Positions 9,666-20,710 of a stretch of 64,000 nucleotides of DNA are shown in pieces. The notes beneath the pieces were generated by a model, which saw only the letters and a program-made list of their open reading frames with translations, searched no databases and had not been told where the DNA came from. The stretch is from Thiocapsa roseopersicina. GTDB taxonomy: Bacteria > Pseudomonadota > Gammaproteobacteria > Chromatiales > Chromatiaceae. The number at the start of each line of letters is the position of its first letter. The stretch's first letter is position 1. The translations under genes were made by a program, and so were the position numbers. Location of the stretch: contig NZ_FNNZ01000019.1 of assembly GCF_900106925.1 (NCBI RefSeq), positions 1 through 64,000 of the forward strand, read 5' to 3'.

Positions 9666-10643
9666 TCAGGCGCCGCCACCATCCAGCGCGCAGGACTCGC
9701 CCGTGCCGATCCAGAAATCCAGGCTTTTGTGCAGGAAGTCGTCCCACGGCATGTAGTGCGAGCCATCGCACGAGAAGTTCAGCCCGACGATGCCGTTGTA
9801 GATGTTGAGCGACCCGGAGCGCAGATAGATGTTCTCGTCCATGAAGCGCAGCGCCCGGAAGGTGCGAAAGACCTCGGCGACCCGGTCCAACGGAATAGCC
9901 GCATCGAGCGGATAGGGGCGCTGGGGATACGCGAGACAGGTGCCCGGATCGGCGAGATCCTCGTAGTCGAGGATCCGGAACCGAAAGGGGTCGTCGACAA
10001 GCCAGAGGGTAGCCCGTGAGCTGGAGAAATGCAGCTTGCCGTGAAAGACGCCGTGCGCGGCGATCAGCTCGACGATGAGCGCGAGGATCTCGTCGATGTG
10101 TCCGTCCATCAGGCTCTCCACGCGCTGTTGATCGAACAGCCCTCCGCGGATCGCCGGATCGCCTTTGAGCTGGAGCCATTGCTCCGGCTGCTCGTAGAGC
10201 TCGCGGGTGAGCGGAAGCTCGCGCAGATCGAAGTCGGCACCGAGATAGCCCAGCAGTGCGCCCTCCTCGTCCTCGATCCGTTGGATGGCGGTGAGCGAAG
10301 GGCGTCGGGCGTTGCGGCTGATATACACGGGCGACAGCGAAAAACGCTCTCCGGCCAGTGCCTCGGCCATGTAGGGACGCTCGCGCCGATCCCGCCCCCA
10401 ATGCTCCGGCAGCAGGCCCTGCGGGGAGACGTTCGCCGTCAGTTGGCGCGCATCGCGGTCGAGGACATAGAGATACTTGCCGGAGGCCAGCGTCGGCAGT
10501 GCCGTGACCAGGATCCGCTCCAACGCAGCGCGATCGGGCCAAGCCGCGCGACAGGGCTCGACAAGCCGTATCAGCGAGGTCGCAAGACGGCCCTGCAAGA
10601 GCATGCGTTGGCGTGCGACGACCGTTTTGAGCGCTGTGCTCAT
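9666..10643 (-). CDS. PDC/cache sensor domain-containing protein
   Basis: 325 aa. Residues ~20-150 look like a PDC (cache) ligand-binding domain: LERILVTALPTLASGKYLYVLDRD, then RPYMAEAL and SPVYISRNARRPSLTAIQRI, the typical order of single-cache sensors. Unusually, no membrane segments or signalling output are visible. The C-terminal half (VDDPFRFRILDYEDLADPGT ... LNFSCDGSHYMPWDDFLHKS) is conserved-looking but unassigned. ATG 10643 has GGGAGATCC upstream. It is divergent from the small protein at 10845 and stands alone otherwise. Ligand and partner unknown. Confidence 0.7.
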   Translation of the reverse strand: MSTALKTVVARQRMLLQGRLATSLIRLVEPCRAAWPDRAALERILVTALPTLASGKYLYVLDRDARQLTANVSPQGLLPEHWGRDRRERPYMAEALAGERFSLSPVYISRNARRPSLTAIQRIEDEEGALLGYLGADFDLRELPLTRELYEQPEQWLQLKGDPAIRGGLFDQQRVESLMDGHIDEILALIVELIAAHGVFHGKLHFSSSRATLWLVDDPFRFRILDYEDLADPGTCLAYPQRPYPLDAAIPLDRVAEVFRTFRALRFMDENIYLRSGSLNIYNGIVGLNFSCDGSHYMPWDDFLHKSLDFWIGTGESCALDGGGA

Positions 10644-10844
10644 CGCAAGGATCTCCCGGTTCGAGTGAAGGCCGGATTCTATCCGGAATCGGACCGGATG
10701 GGCCGATGGTGCTTGAGGTCCCGATCTGGAACGTCGAGAAATCCGAACGAAATCCCGACCGAATCGGAAGGATTAGGCGTTTGGTTTCGATTCGAAATCA
10801 ACGACATTACCCTCTACGAACAAAAACCCCGGAGGAGACTCAAG

Positions 10845-11105
10845 ATGCGCATGCCAACAGCAACCGATGTGTCGAATGTCATGGATGCAGCAATTCAAGT
10901 TCGCGATCGACTCGCGTCGATGGATGCGGGAAAGGTCGCCACGCGCGCGGTCGGCGGCGCCGTCGTTCTGACCGCGTCCTTTTTGGTCGTCGCCAACCCT
11001 CACGCCACACCGACCCCCGATCCGAGCGCGGTCGTCTCGGCGCGGATCGCCCCCGTGGGCACCGTACAGATCGGCGGGCCGATCATCGCCTCGGCGATCG
11101 AGTAA
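10845..11105 (+). CDS. Small single-pass membrane protein, 86 aa
   Basis: ATG 10845 has a strong GGAGGAG site 7-8 bases upstream, so translation is well supported although the protein is tiny. It has an N-terminal amphipathic region (MDAAIQVRDRLASMDAG), one hydrophobic segment (VGGAVVLTASFLVVAN) and a Pro-rich stretch followed by SARIAPVGTVQIGGP. That last motif resembles the linker before the haem domain of cytochrome c5-type proteins (RIxPVGxV), but the gene stops there and no CxxCH is present. A perfect-stem terminator follows at 11161. Function unknown. Confidence 0.7.
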   Translation: MRMPTATDVSNVMDAAIQVRDRLASMDAGKVATRAVGGAVVLTASFLVVANPHATPTPDPSAVVSARIAPVGTVQIGGPIIASAIE

Positions 11106-11160
11106 GGGCACAGTTCGACGACTGAACGTCCCGGCCGACAATCCGAAACAAGTCACTCCA

Positions 11161-11196
11161 AAGGCGCGAAGGTCATCCACCCCTTCGCGCCTTCTT
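11161..11196. terminator. Bidirectional intrinsic terminator between the small membrane protein gene and clpB
   Basis: A 12-bp perfect inverted repeat (AAGGCGCGAAGG at 11161-11172 and CCTTCGCGCCTT at 11182-11193) encloses a 9-base loop. T-rich sequence follows on the plus strand and, through the A-rich left arm, on the minus strand. It sits between two convergent genes. Confidence 0.8.
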
Positions 11197-11217
11197 CATT
11201 GGGTCATTGCCCGAGCG

Positions 11218-13812
<2,595 letters not shown>

Positions 13813-13849
13813 GGTGAATGACTCCTGAGTTTTTATAAGGTCATTGCGG

Positions 13850-13878
13850 AGGTGGGGAATCGGCCGGGGGCAATCAAG
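13850..13878 (-). promoter_or_regulatory. Sigma-32 (heat-shock) promoter of clpB
   Basis: On the minus strand CTTGATT (13872-13878) and CCCCACCT (13850-13857) are separated by 14 bases, against the RpoH consensus CTTGAAA-N~14-CCCCATNT. Transcription would start about 30 bases before the clpB GTG. Seen by eye; spacing and both boxes fit well. Confidence 0.75.
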
Positions 13879-13886
13879 CGGGGGCT

Positions 13887-13929
13887 GCCTCCAGCCTCCA
13901 GCCTCCAGCCTCCAGCCTCCAGCCTCCAG
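13887..13929. repeat. Heptamer tandem repeat (GCCTCCA)6 in the clpB-oxyR intergenic region
   Basis: Six perfect copies of GCCTCCA run from 13887 to 13928. The array lies in the 302-base space between the divergent clpB and oxyR genes, just upstream of the clpB promoter. Related heptamers occur at 14043 and upstream of leuA. Confidence 0.9.
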
Positions 13930-14042
13930 CTTGAGGATGCCGGCATTCCCTAAGTCTGATCAAGCAGGAAACCGCGACCGAACCGAACTGACAACGGAAA
14001 GCCGGAAGCCGAGGCATGAAAGCCAAGGGCTGACGGCTGACA

Positions 14043-14086
14043 GCTGGAGGCAGGCGGCTGGAGGCAGGCGGCTGGAGGCTGGAGGC
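14043..14086. repeat. Degenerate heptamer array (CTGGAGG/CAGGCGG) before oxyR
   Basis: Alternating CTGGAGG and CAGGCGG units, preceded by CTGACGG and CTGACAG, fill the space up to the oxyR leader. CTGGAGG is the reverse complement phase of the GCCTCCA unit at 13887, so the two arrays form a loose inverted pair flanking about 110 bases. Confidence 0.8.
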
Positions 14087-14114
14087 CAACGCCCCGCCGC
14101 TGTATCATCGCTGC

Positions 14115-15035
14115 GTGAACCTCCGAGACCTCAAATACATCCTCGCCGTCGCCGAGACACGCCACTTCGGGCGTGCGGCGGAGCGCTGCTTCGTGAGTCA
14201 GCCGACCTTGAGCGGGCAAATCAAGAAGCTCGAGGACGAGCTCGACGTGGTCATCTTCGAGCGGACCAACCGCTCGGTCGAGATCACGCCGGTCGGCGAG
14301 GCCATCCTGGGGCACGCGCGGCTCGCCTTGGAGCAGGCTCAGGCGATCGAGCAGGTCGCGCGCGCTCACCAAGACCCGCTTGCCGGCCCGCTGCGTATCG
14401 GGGCCATCCCGACCCTCAGCCCGTACCTGATTCCGCAGGTCTTGGTGCCGCTGAAACGCGCCTACCCGAACCTGAAGTTGATCTTGTCGGAGGAGATCAC
14501 GGATCTGCTCCTCGGGCGCCTCGTGCGGCACGAGATCGACGCCGCGCTGCTCGCCACGCCGGTCGACGATACCGATCTAGACACGATGCCGCTGTTCGAC
14601 GAGCCCTTCTGGCTCGCGCATCCGCGCAACGATCCTCTATACGAGAAGGACGAGATCACGGCAAAGGACCTGGAAGAGGTCGACCTTCTGCTGCTGGCCG
14701 ACGGGCACTGCCTGACTCATCAGGTCATGGAGGTCTGCCGTCTTGCGGAACGGCCGACCAAGGGCGAGATGGCGGATCTGCGCGCCGCGAGCCTGGAGAC
14801 ACTGCTGCAGCTCGTCGGAGCCGGCTTCGGCTGCACCCTGGTCCCGGCGCTGGCGATCCGCGGGGCCTGGATGACCGACGCCGGCATCATCGCTCGTCCG
14901 CTGGGCAATCTCCCGGACGCGTTCCGCCGCATCTCGCTGGTCTACCGGCGCAGCTTTCCCAGACGTGCGGCGCTGCAGGCCTTCGCCGACGTCATCCGCC
15001 AGAACCTCCCGAACACGGTAAGGCGGCTGGGCTGA
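14115..15035 (+). CDS. oxyR: Hydrogen peroxide-sensing LysR-type regulator OxyR
   Basis: 306 aa. It has an N-terminal winged helix-turn-helix (LKYILAVAETRHFGRAAERC, then SQPTLSGQIKKLE) and a LysR effector domain. The redox cysteines are present at exactly the classical places: C199 in DGHCL and C208 in MEVC, which form the disulfide that switches OxyR on in peroxide. The start is GTG 14115 (VNLRDLKYIL), matching the usual MNLRDL opening, although the ribosome site is weak. It is divergent from clpB across a repeat-filled spacer. It is likely the peroxide regulator for catalase/peroxidase genes outside the window. Confidence 0.95.
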   Translation: MNLRDLKYILAVAETRHFGRAAERCFVSQPTLSGQIKKLEDELDVVIFERTNRSVEITPVGEAILGHARLALEQAQAIEQVARAHQDPLAGPLRIGAIPTLSPYLIPQVLVPLKRAYPNLKLILSEEITDLLLGRLVRHEIDAALLATPVDDTDLDTMPLFDEPFWLAHPRNDPLYEKDEITAKDLEEVDLLLLADGHCLTHQVMEVCRLAERPTKGEMADLRAASLETLLQLVGAGFGCTLVPALAIRGAWMTDAGIIARPLGNLPDAFRRISLVYRRSFPRRAALQAFADVIRQNLPNTVRRLG

Positions 15036-15403
15036 TCCCGATCAGGGCATCAACCGCTTTCTTGCCGCCCGACTCGGCGTGCTTTCGCCGAGATTCCAGA
15101 CGAATTCGTTGCCGTTCGATGCCCGAGTGTATTGCAAACCCCGACGTTGCACGCACCTTTGGCGCACAGCGGTGTCCCTAGATGCGTTGCGGAAAAGATC
15201 CATGATTGTTGCGATGCCGACAAAACCGCCCACATGCGCTACACTTCATGTGGGATCAACGACAAATCGTATGATTTGGTTTGTTGCAGGACGGCAACAG
15301 ATTCTGTGTAGGCAGGGGCTTCGGCGGGGTGGCACGGTGTATGCGTTTGTCCACGCAAGTGGACATCGTCCGCCTTCCGACCCATCGTCAGGGGACACGC
15401 ATC
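15036..15403. other. Gene-less stretch with two palindromes upstream of a small ORF
   Basis: No coding frame here is convincing. Two inverted repeats stand out: CCCACATG (15229-15236) with CATGTGGG (15247-15254), and CAAATC (15263-15268) with GATTTG (15273-15278). They lie 125-175 bases before the start of the 64-aa gene at 15404 and could be operators or part of an RNA leader. Confidence 0.5.
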
Positions 15404-15598
15404 ATGAGCACACAACGATCACTGGCCTTTTGGGAGCTCTGTCGTCAAGGACTTCCGCTGCTCGCGGATGCTGCAAACGACTGCTGGGAGCACGGCAACC
15501 GGTTCGAGCTACGCAGCGACATCGCGGTCACGAGATCGCTGAAGGTTCTCATCGACCGTTGCAACTGGGAAATCGAGCGCACGGCCCGCGCGGCCTGA
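15404..15598 (+). CDS. Small hypothetical protein, 64 aa
   Basis: ATG 15404 is preceded by AGGGGA at good spacing. The protein (MSTQRSLAFWELCRQGLPLL ... LKVLIDRCNWEIERTARAA) is helical, soluble and has three cysteines. It has no recognised domain. Upstream palindromes suggest regulated expression. A longer in-frame reading from 15281 has no ribosome site and is not preferred. Confidence 0.5.
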   Translation: MSTQRSLAFWELCRQGLPLLADAANDCWEHGNRFELRSDIAVTRSLKVLIDRCNWEIERTARAA

Positions 15599-15802
15599 GT
15601 CGAAATCCAACCCGCGGGCGCCACCGATCCTGTCGGCACAGGGACGCGCCGCGTGATCGAACGATGCCGATCGAAAAGGATGTCATGCTATTTCTGCGGC
15701 GTGCCTTTGCCCGATCGCCGGATCCGGCGCGCAGATCATACCCGAGCCACGCATGCGCGGCCGAAGCATCCACTCTCGGGGTCAAGGTTCAAGGGGCCCG
15801 CA

Positions 15803-16246
15803 ATGGGTGAGCTCGAGGGTTATCTGATCGTCGAGACACGTGCCGACCGACCAGGTCTCGTGCGCGTGCTCGGTGCACCGCAAGCACCCTCCCCCGCGGA
15901 GATCGAGACAACCGACCCGTCCCGACCTCGTGTTTGTTATGCGGCCTTCTTCTCTGCACTCCACGTCGCCCGAATGCACGCTCAAACAGCGCTTCGGCAC
16001 AGTATGGTCGATGCGGAGGCCGGCCTCTATCGAGCCGATCCCGTGACCGCGGCGGCCGCCGTCGATGCAATCGATCTCGGCCATCGACGCCTCTACCTCG
16101 CGCCCGAGATCGAATCCGATCCACGCTTCTTCGCTCAAATCGAGAAACGATGCAAACGCCGTCGCTTGGCGAACCGCATCTGGACGGCTGTCGGGATCCT
16201 GGCGATCATCCTCCTCGTCCTGTTCGCCCAGATCCCGGTCTTCTGA
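15803..16246 (+). CDS. Hypothetical tail-anchored membrane protein, 147 aa
   Basis: ATG 15803 follows AAGGGGCCCGCA. The first ~115 residues are soluble and alanine-rich. A basic patch (KRCKRRRLANR) precedes a single C-terminal hydrophobic helix (TAVGILAIILLVLFAQIPVF), so the protein is probably anchored with its N-terminus in the cytoplasm. It ends 10 bases before the DUF389 gene, with which it likely forms an operon. No family recognised. Confidence 0.6.
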   Translation: MGELEGYLIVETRADRPGLVRVLGAPQAPSPAEIETTDPSRPRVCYAAFFSALHVARMHAQTALRHSMVDAEAGLYRADPVTAAAAVDAIDLGHRRLYLAPEIESDPRFFAQIEKRCKRRRLANRIWTAVGILAIILLVLFAQIPVF

Positions 16247-16256
16247 GTGCCGACCC

Positions 16257-17261
16257 ATGCGCATCGTCGAAGTCGTTGCAGATCGCAAGCACGCCAAAAC
16301 GCTCGCCGGCATGGCGAAGTTCTACGGCGCCGAGGATTTCTGGTGGGGCGGCGACGCAGAGGACGGGCGCTGCAGCATCCGCATGTTGGTCTCCGACGAT
16401 CACCGGCAAGCACTGATCGACTCGCTGCAGGATCTGTTCACGGCCAACGACAACGCGCGCATCGTCATTCAGTCCATCGACGCCGTCTTGACCCACGAGG
16501 GACAGGACGACAAGGACCTCGAGAAGGATAAGGCCAAGTCCGTTGCAGCCACCCGCGAGGAGCTCTACAGTCAGATCGCCAAGGGCGCCCAGCTCGACAG
16601 CAATTTTGTGGTATTGACGGCACTCTCGACCCTGGTGGCCGCGATCGGTCTGATCGAGAACAACGTCGCGGTCATCATCGGCGCGATGGTTATTGCGCCC
16701 TTGCTCGGACCCAACATCGCGCTGGCGTTCGCGACATCGCTCGGCGACAAGGAGCTGACTTGGCGCGCCTTCAAGACCAACGGGGCAGGGATCGGTCTGT
16801 CGATGCTGATCTCGGTCGCGATCGCCTTGGTCCTGCCGATCGGGTTCGACAGCTCCGAGATCCTGTCCCGCACGGATGTCGATCTCGGCGGCGTCGTCTT
16901 GGGACTGGCCTCGGGTGCCGCAGCGGTCCTCTCGCTCACGACCGGCTTGTCCTCCACCCTGGTCGGCGTCATGGTCGCCGTCGCCCTGCTCCCGCCGACC
17001 GCCACCATGGGGATGATGTTGGGCGCGGGACGGTGGGAAGAGGCGCTCGGCGCCTTTCTGCTGCTGATCGTCAACATCGTCTGCGTTCTGCTCTCGGCGA
17101 AGGTCGTCTTCCTGCTCAAAGGGGTACGACCGCGCTCCTGGACGGATCGCAACCGGGCGAAACAATCCAACGCCATCTATCTCTCGCTCTGGGCGATCCT
17201 GCTTGCACTGCTGATCGGCGTCATCCTGATCCGCGCCACCGGTTGGCACATCCCCTGGTAA
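16257..17261 (+). CDS. DUF389 / TIGR00341 family integral membrane protein
   Basis: 334 aa. The N-terminal ~110 residues are a soluble ferredoxin-like region (MRIVEVVADRKHAKTLAGMA). They are followed by the DUF389 core with the signature NNVAVIIGAMVIAPLLGPNI and about six membrane helices (LSMLISVAIALVLPIGF, VGVMVAVALLPPTATMGMML, AFLLLIVNIVCVLLSAKVVF). Members are widespread and of unknown function; a transport role is only assumed. ATG 16257 follows closely after the stop of the upstream membrane-protein gene. The gene ends 3 bases before the convergent helicase gene. Confidence 0.88.
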   Translation: MRIVEVVADRKHAKTLAGMAKFYGAEDFWWGGDAEDGRCSIRMLVSDDHRQALIDSLQDLFTANDNARIVIQSIDAVLTHEGQDDKDLEKDKAKSVAATREELYSQIAKGAQLDSNFVVLTALSTLVAAIGLIENNVAVIIGAMVIAPLLGPNIALAFATSLGDKELTWRAFKTNGAGIGLSMLISVAIALVLPIGFDSSEILSRTDVDLGGVVLGLASGAAAVLSLTTGLSSTLVGVMVAVALLPPTATMGMMLGAGRWEEALGAFLLLIVNIVCVLLSAKVVFLLKGVRPRSWTDRNRAKQSNAIYLSLWAILLALLIGVILIRATGWHIPW

Positions 17262-17264
17262 TGC

Positions 17265-20200
17265 TCAATCGTCGCTGAGAGGTGCGAACAAGAGATCCAG
17301 ATCGGCCGGGCTCAAGACGCCGGATGCCGCGCCGCCTCCGGCCAACATGGCGTCCGCAAGCGCCTGTTTGCGCGCTTGCAGGTCCGCGACCCGCTGCTCG
17401 ACGGTCCCCTCGGTCAAGAGCTTGTAGACGAACACCGGCTTGTCCTGACCGATGCGGTGTGCGCGGTCGGTCGCCTGACGCTCGGCCGCGGGGTTCCACC
17501 AAGGGTCGTAGTGGATCACGGTGTCCGCGGCGGTGAGATTCAGCCCGGTCCCGCCCGCCTTGAGGCTGATCAGGAACAGGGGGACCTCCTCGGCCTGGAA
17601 GCGATCGACCGGACGGTCGCGATTGCGGGTGCGTCCGGTCAGCTTCACGAAGTCCTGATCCTCGCGCAGTCCGCGTTTCATCAGCTCCTCCTCGATCAGC
17701 GCCAACATGCTCGTGAACTGCGAGAAGAGCAGCACGCGCCGCCCCTCTTCGAGCAGCTCGGGCAGCAGGGTCATCAGCAGATCCAACTTGGCGGAACCTT
17801 TGACCCGGCGCGCACTCTCGAGCGACACCAGACGCGGATCGCAGCACACCTGGCGTAGCTTCAGCAGTGCGTCCAGGATGATGATCCCGCTGCGCGCAAG
17901 ACCCTTGCGGGCCACTTCCTCGCGGACCTTCTCATGCAAGGCCAAGCGCAAGGTCTCGTAGAGATCGCGCTGATCATCCGCGAGCGGAACCTCGCGGATG
18001 ATCTCGCTCTTGGGCGGCAGCTCGGCGGCGACCGTTTCCTTGGTGCGACGCAACAGGAAGGGGGCGACCCGCCGACGCAGCTCGTCCTGGCGCACATCGT
18101 CGCCATGGCGCTCGATCGGAACTCGAAACAGCCGCCGAAAACGGCGCTCGTCGCCGAGCAGCTCGGGCATCAGGAAGTCGAGCAGCGACCACAGCTCGCC
18201 GAGGTGGTTCTCCATCGGCGTGCCGGTCAGGCAGAGCCGATGGCGCGCGTTCAAACCGCGGGCTGCCTGAGCGGCCTTGCTGCGCGGATTCTTGATGTTC
18301 TGGGCTTCGTCGAGGATCAACAGGTGGAAATCCTGCTCCGCGAGTGCGTCCAGATCACGCGGCAGCAGCGGGTAGCTCGTCAACACCAGGTCATGATCCG
18401 GGATCGACGCAAACCGCGTGTGGCGTGTCGAGCCATGCAGCGACAGAACACGCAGCGCCGGGGCGAAACGCTCGGCCTCGCGACGCCAGTTGAAGAGGAG
18501 ACTCGTCGGCGCGATCACCAAGCTGGGGCGATCGGCTCGCCCGCTCTCCTTCTCGACCAAGAGATGCGCCAGGGTCTGCACCGTCTTGCCGAGACCCATG
18601 TCGTCGGCAAGGACACCGCCGAGCCCGTATTCGCGTAAAAACTGCAGCCAATCGAGCCCTTGGCGCTGATAGGGTCGAAGCTCGACGGTCAATCCTTCCG
18701 GCGGCGCGATCGTCTCCAGCCCTTGGAAGTCACGCAGCCGCCGACCCCATTCGCGCACCGCATCCCCGCCCCGCCAGCGCAGCGCCGGAGCCGCCGCCTC
18801 CAGCTCAGCGAGCTGCGCGGCATGGACACGCGACAGACGCAAGCGGCCCTTGCTCCCATGGGATCCCAGCGGACCCTCGGGGTCGTACAGCTCGATCAAG
18901 GTCGAGAGGATGGGCCGCAGACGCTCCACCGGCATCAGGATCAGCCGCCCGTCGGGCAGACGCAGCTGCAGGCGCGTCTGCGCGTCCATCGCGGCGAGCG
19001 TCCGTGTGGAGAGGTCCACCTGATAGCGCCCGATGAGCTCCACCAGCAGCGGGAGCAGATCGACGCGCTGTCCGTCGACCTCCACGCCCAATCCCAAGTC
19101 GAGCCAGTTGCCGCCCTCGCCCTCGGCGATGTCCATCTCCCAATCGCCGATCTCGGCGATCCGAAAGTGGAAACCCTCGCCGATCTCGATCCGCCAGCCC
19201 TGCGCGACCAGATCCGCCAACGCATCCTGCATGAAATCCAGCCAGGTCTCGGGATCGACGCGCTCGAGCCAGAGGCCATCCGCATCCGAAGCCTCCGTGG
19301 CGCGTCGGAAACCCAACCTCTCGAGCAGGCCGAGCGCCGCCCGCTCGGCCTCCGGGTCACGCTCGATCTCGACGAGCACGCCCTGCTCGACGCGGCGCAG
19401 CGCGGGGGCCCGGTCGCGGGGATCGACCGAGGTGCCGCCGTAGTCGAAATCGAGCACGGCATGATGTGCCCACTCGGGCGGACGTTGGATGCCCCAGTAG
19501 CGGCCCACGCTGCTCGCCGCCAGGTCGACACTGCGCAGGCGCAAACGGGGAACGGGCCTCTCCGCGCCGCGGCGCCGCCGCTCGGGCCGCGGGGGCAAGT
19601 GAACCGAGCGACCTTTGAAGCGGTCCCGTGCGACCTCGGCCAACGCATCCGCCGTCTCCGGCGCAACCGCCGGCGCTGCGGCCAAGGCACCGGCCTCGCG
19701 GTCGGCGAGCCCGGTTCGCAGCGGCCCGCAATCGCCGCTCTGCGGATCCAGATACCAGGGCGGAGTCATCGGCAACAGCAACAGACCCTGCCGATCGGAC
19801 TCCAGGACCACGCGAAATTGCGCGTCCTCTCCGAGACGCCAAACCAGCCGTCCGTCCAGCGGCCCGGCGTCTCTGAGCGCCGGGCCGTCGGTGGTCCGAA
19901 AATAGCCTCGCCCGGTCCGGGCAATGGCCTGCATGACGTCCGCGCCAGTCAGGTCGTCGAGCCGTGCCGAGGTTCCGGTGCCGCCGCCCCGCCCGACCGC
20001 AACCAACGCCATGATGCGTTGATCCTCCGGAGCGACGAATCCGGCACGGGATTGACCGAGGATGTTGAAATCCTGCGGCTTGCCGTAGTCGCCGGTGAGC
20101 AGGAGGCGCACCTTCGCGGCACGCACCGTCGTACGCGTTGTCCCGTAAACCTCTTCGAGATCGAGGATATAGACAAGCCGGTGAGCCTCCTCGCTCGGGC

Positions 20201-20597
20201 TGGCGGTGGCGCGCTCGACCTGATCGAGCCAGGTGCTCAATGGATGCGGCAAGACAGGCGCTCCGCCCGATGCCGCGCCCGGCGCCGCGCCGCCGGCCGG
20301 CCGAGCGCCGAGCGACAACAAGACCGCGGCAACATGCTTGCAGTTGTACCCCACCGGACAGGAGCACTGTCCGACCACCATCACGGAGCCGTCGGCGTGC
20401 TCGCCGAGCTGCACGATGCACTGATAGATCTGCCCTGCGGAGCCCCGCACCCGCCCCGTCACACGTCCGCGCGCGGTATCCTGATCCACGCTCAGCACGC
20501 GCCGCTCTCGGAGATAGCGTCTGCCCCGCTCCAGGTAGGTCGGCGGAATCGCATGTTTCAGGGTGTCGGGATCGAGGAGCAGTGGCGCAGAAGGCAT
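17265..20597 (-). CDS. SWIM zinc-finger SNF2/RapA-type DEAD-box helicase
   Basis: 1110 aa. The N-terminus carries a SWIM zinc finger (CSCPVGYNCKH, within the first 90 residues). A long middle region of unknown fold (about 100-600) precedes a SNF2 ATPase: motif I ADDMGLGKTVQTLAHL, motif II LILDEAQNIKN, motif III LTGTPMENHLGELWSLLDFL, and the helicase C-lobe with VLLFSQFTSML and DRAHRIGQDKPVFVYKLLTE. Members of this bacterial family remodel protein-DNA complexes or translocate on duplex DNA; the exact role is unknown. The start may be ATG 20597 or the GTG immediately before it. It is convergent with the DUF389 gene. Confidence 0.9.
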   Translation of the reverse strand: MPSAPLLLDPDTLKHAIPPTYLERGRRYLRERRVLSVDQDTARGRVTGRVRGSAGQIYQCIVQLGEHADGSVMVVGQCSCPVGYNCKHVAAVLLSLGARPAGGAAPGAASGGAPVLPHPLSTWLDQVERATASPSEEAHRLVYILDLEEVYGTTRTTVRAAKVRLLLTGDYGKPQDFNILGQSRAGFVAPEDQRIMALVAVGRGGGTGTSARLDDLTGADVMQAIARTGRGYFRTTDGPALRDAGPLDGRLVWRLGEDAQFRVVLESDRQGLLLLPMTPPWYLDPQSGDCGPLRTGLADREAGALAAAPAVAPETADALAEVARDRFKGRSVHLPPRPERRRRGAERPVPRLRLRSVDLAASSVGRYWGIQRPPEWAHHAVLDFDYGGTSVDPRDRAPALRRVEQGVLVEIERDPEAERAALGLLERLGFRRATEASDADGLWLERVDPETWLDFMQDALADLVAQGWRIEIGEGFHFRIAEIGDWEMDIAEGEGGNWLDLGLGVEVDGQRVDLLPLLVELIGRYQVDLSTRTLAAMDAQTRLQLRLPDGRLILMPVERLRPILSTLIELYDPEGPLGSHGSKGRLRLSRVHAAQLAELEAAAPALRWRGGDAVREWGRRLRDFQGLETIAPPEGLTVELRPYQRQGLDWLQFLREYGLGGVLADDMGLGKTVQTLAHLLVEKESGRADRPSLVIAPTSLLFNWRREAERFAPALRVLSLHGSTRHTRFASIPDHDLVLTSYPLLPRDLDALAEQDFHLLILDEAQNIKNPRSKAAQAARGLNARHRLCLTGTPMENHLGELWSLLDFLMPELLGDERRFRRLFRVPIERHGDDVRQDELRRRVAPFLLRRTKETVAAELPPKSEIIREVPLADDQRDLYETLRLALHEKVREEVARKGLARSGIIILDALLKLRQVCCDPRLVSLESARRVKGSAKLDLLMTLLPELLEEGRRVLLFSQFTSMLALIEEELMKRGLREDQDFVKLTGRTRNRDRPVDRFQAEEVPLFLISLKAGGTGLNLTAADTVIHYDPWWNPAAERQATDRAHRIGQDKPVFVYKLLTEGTVEQRVADLQARKQALADAMLAGGGAASGVLSPADLDLLFAPLSDD

Positions 20598-20710
20598 CAC
20601 GTATCTTGAGGGTTACGGCGAGAAAGCGGCGAGACTACAACCTCGCAGAGGGGAGTGGAAGGCGCACCGCGCAGACGCGGACGCTCGACCTCCCCTCGCA
20701 CGTGCACCGG

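Noticed and set aside
13887-13929. CRISPR array at the heptamer repeats
   Set aside because: Units are seven bases and contiguous, with no spacers.
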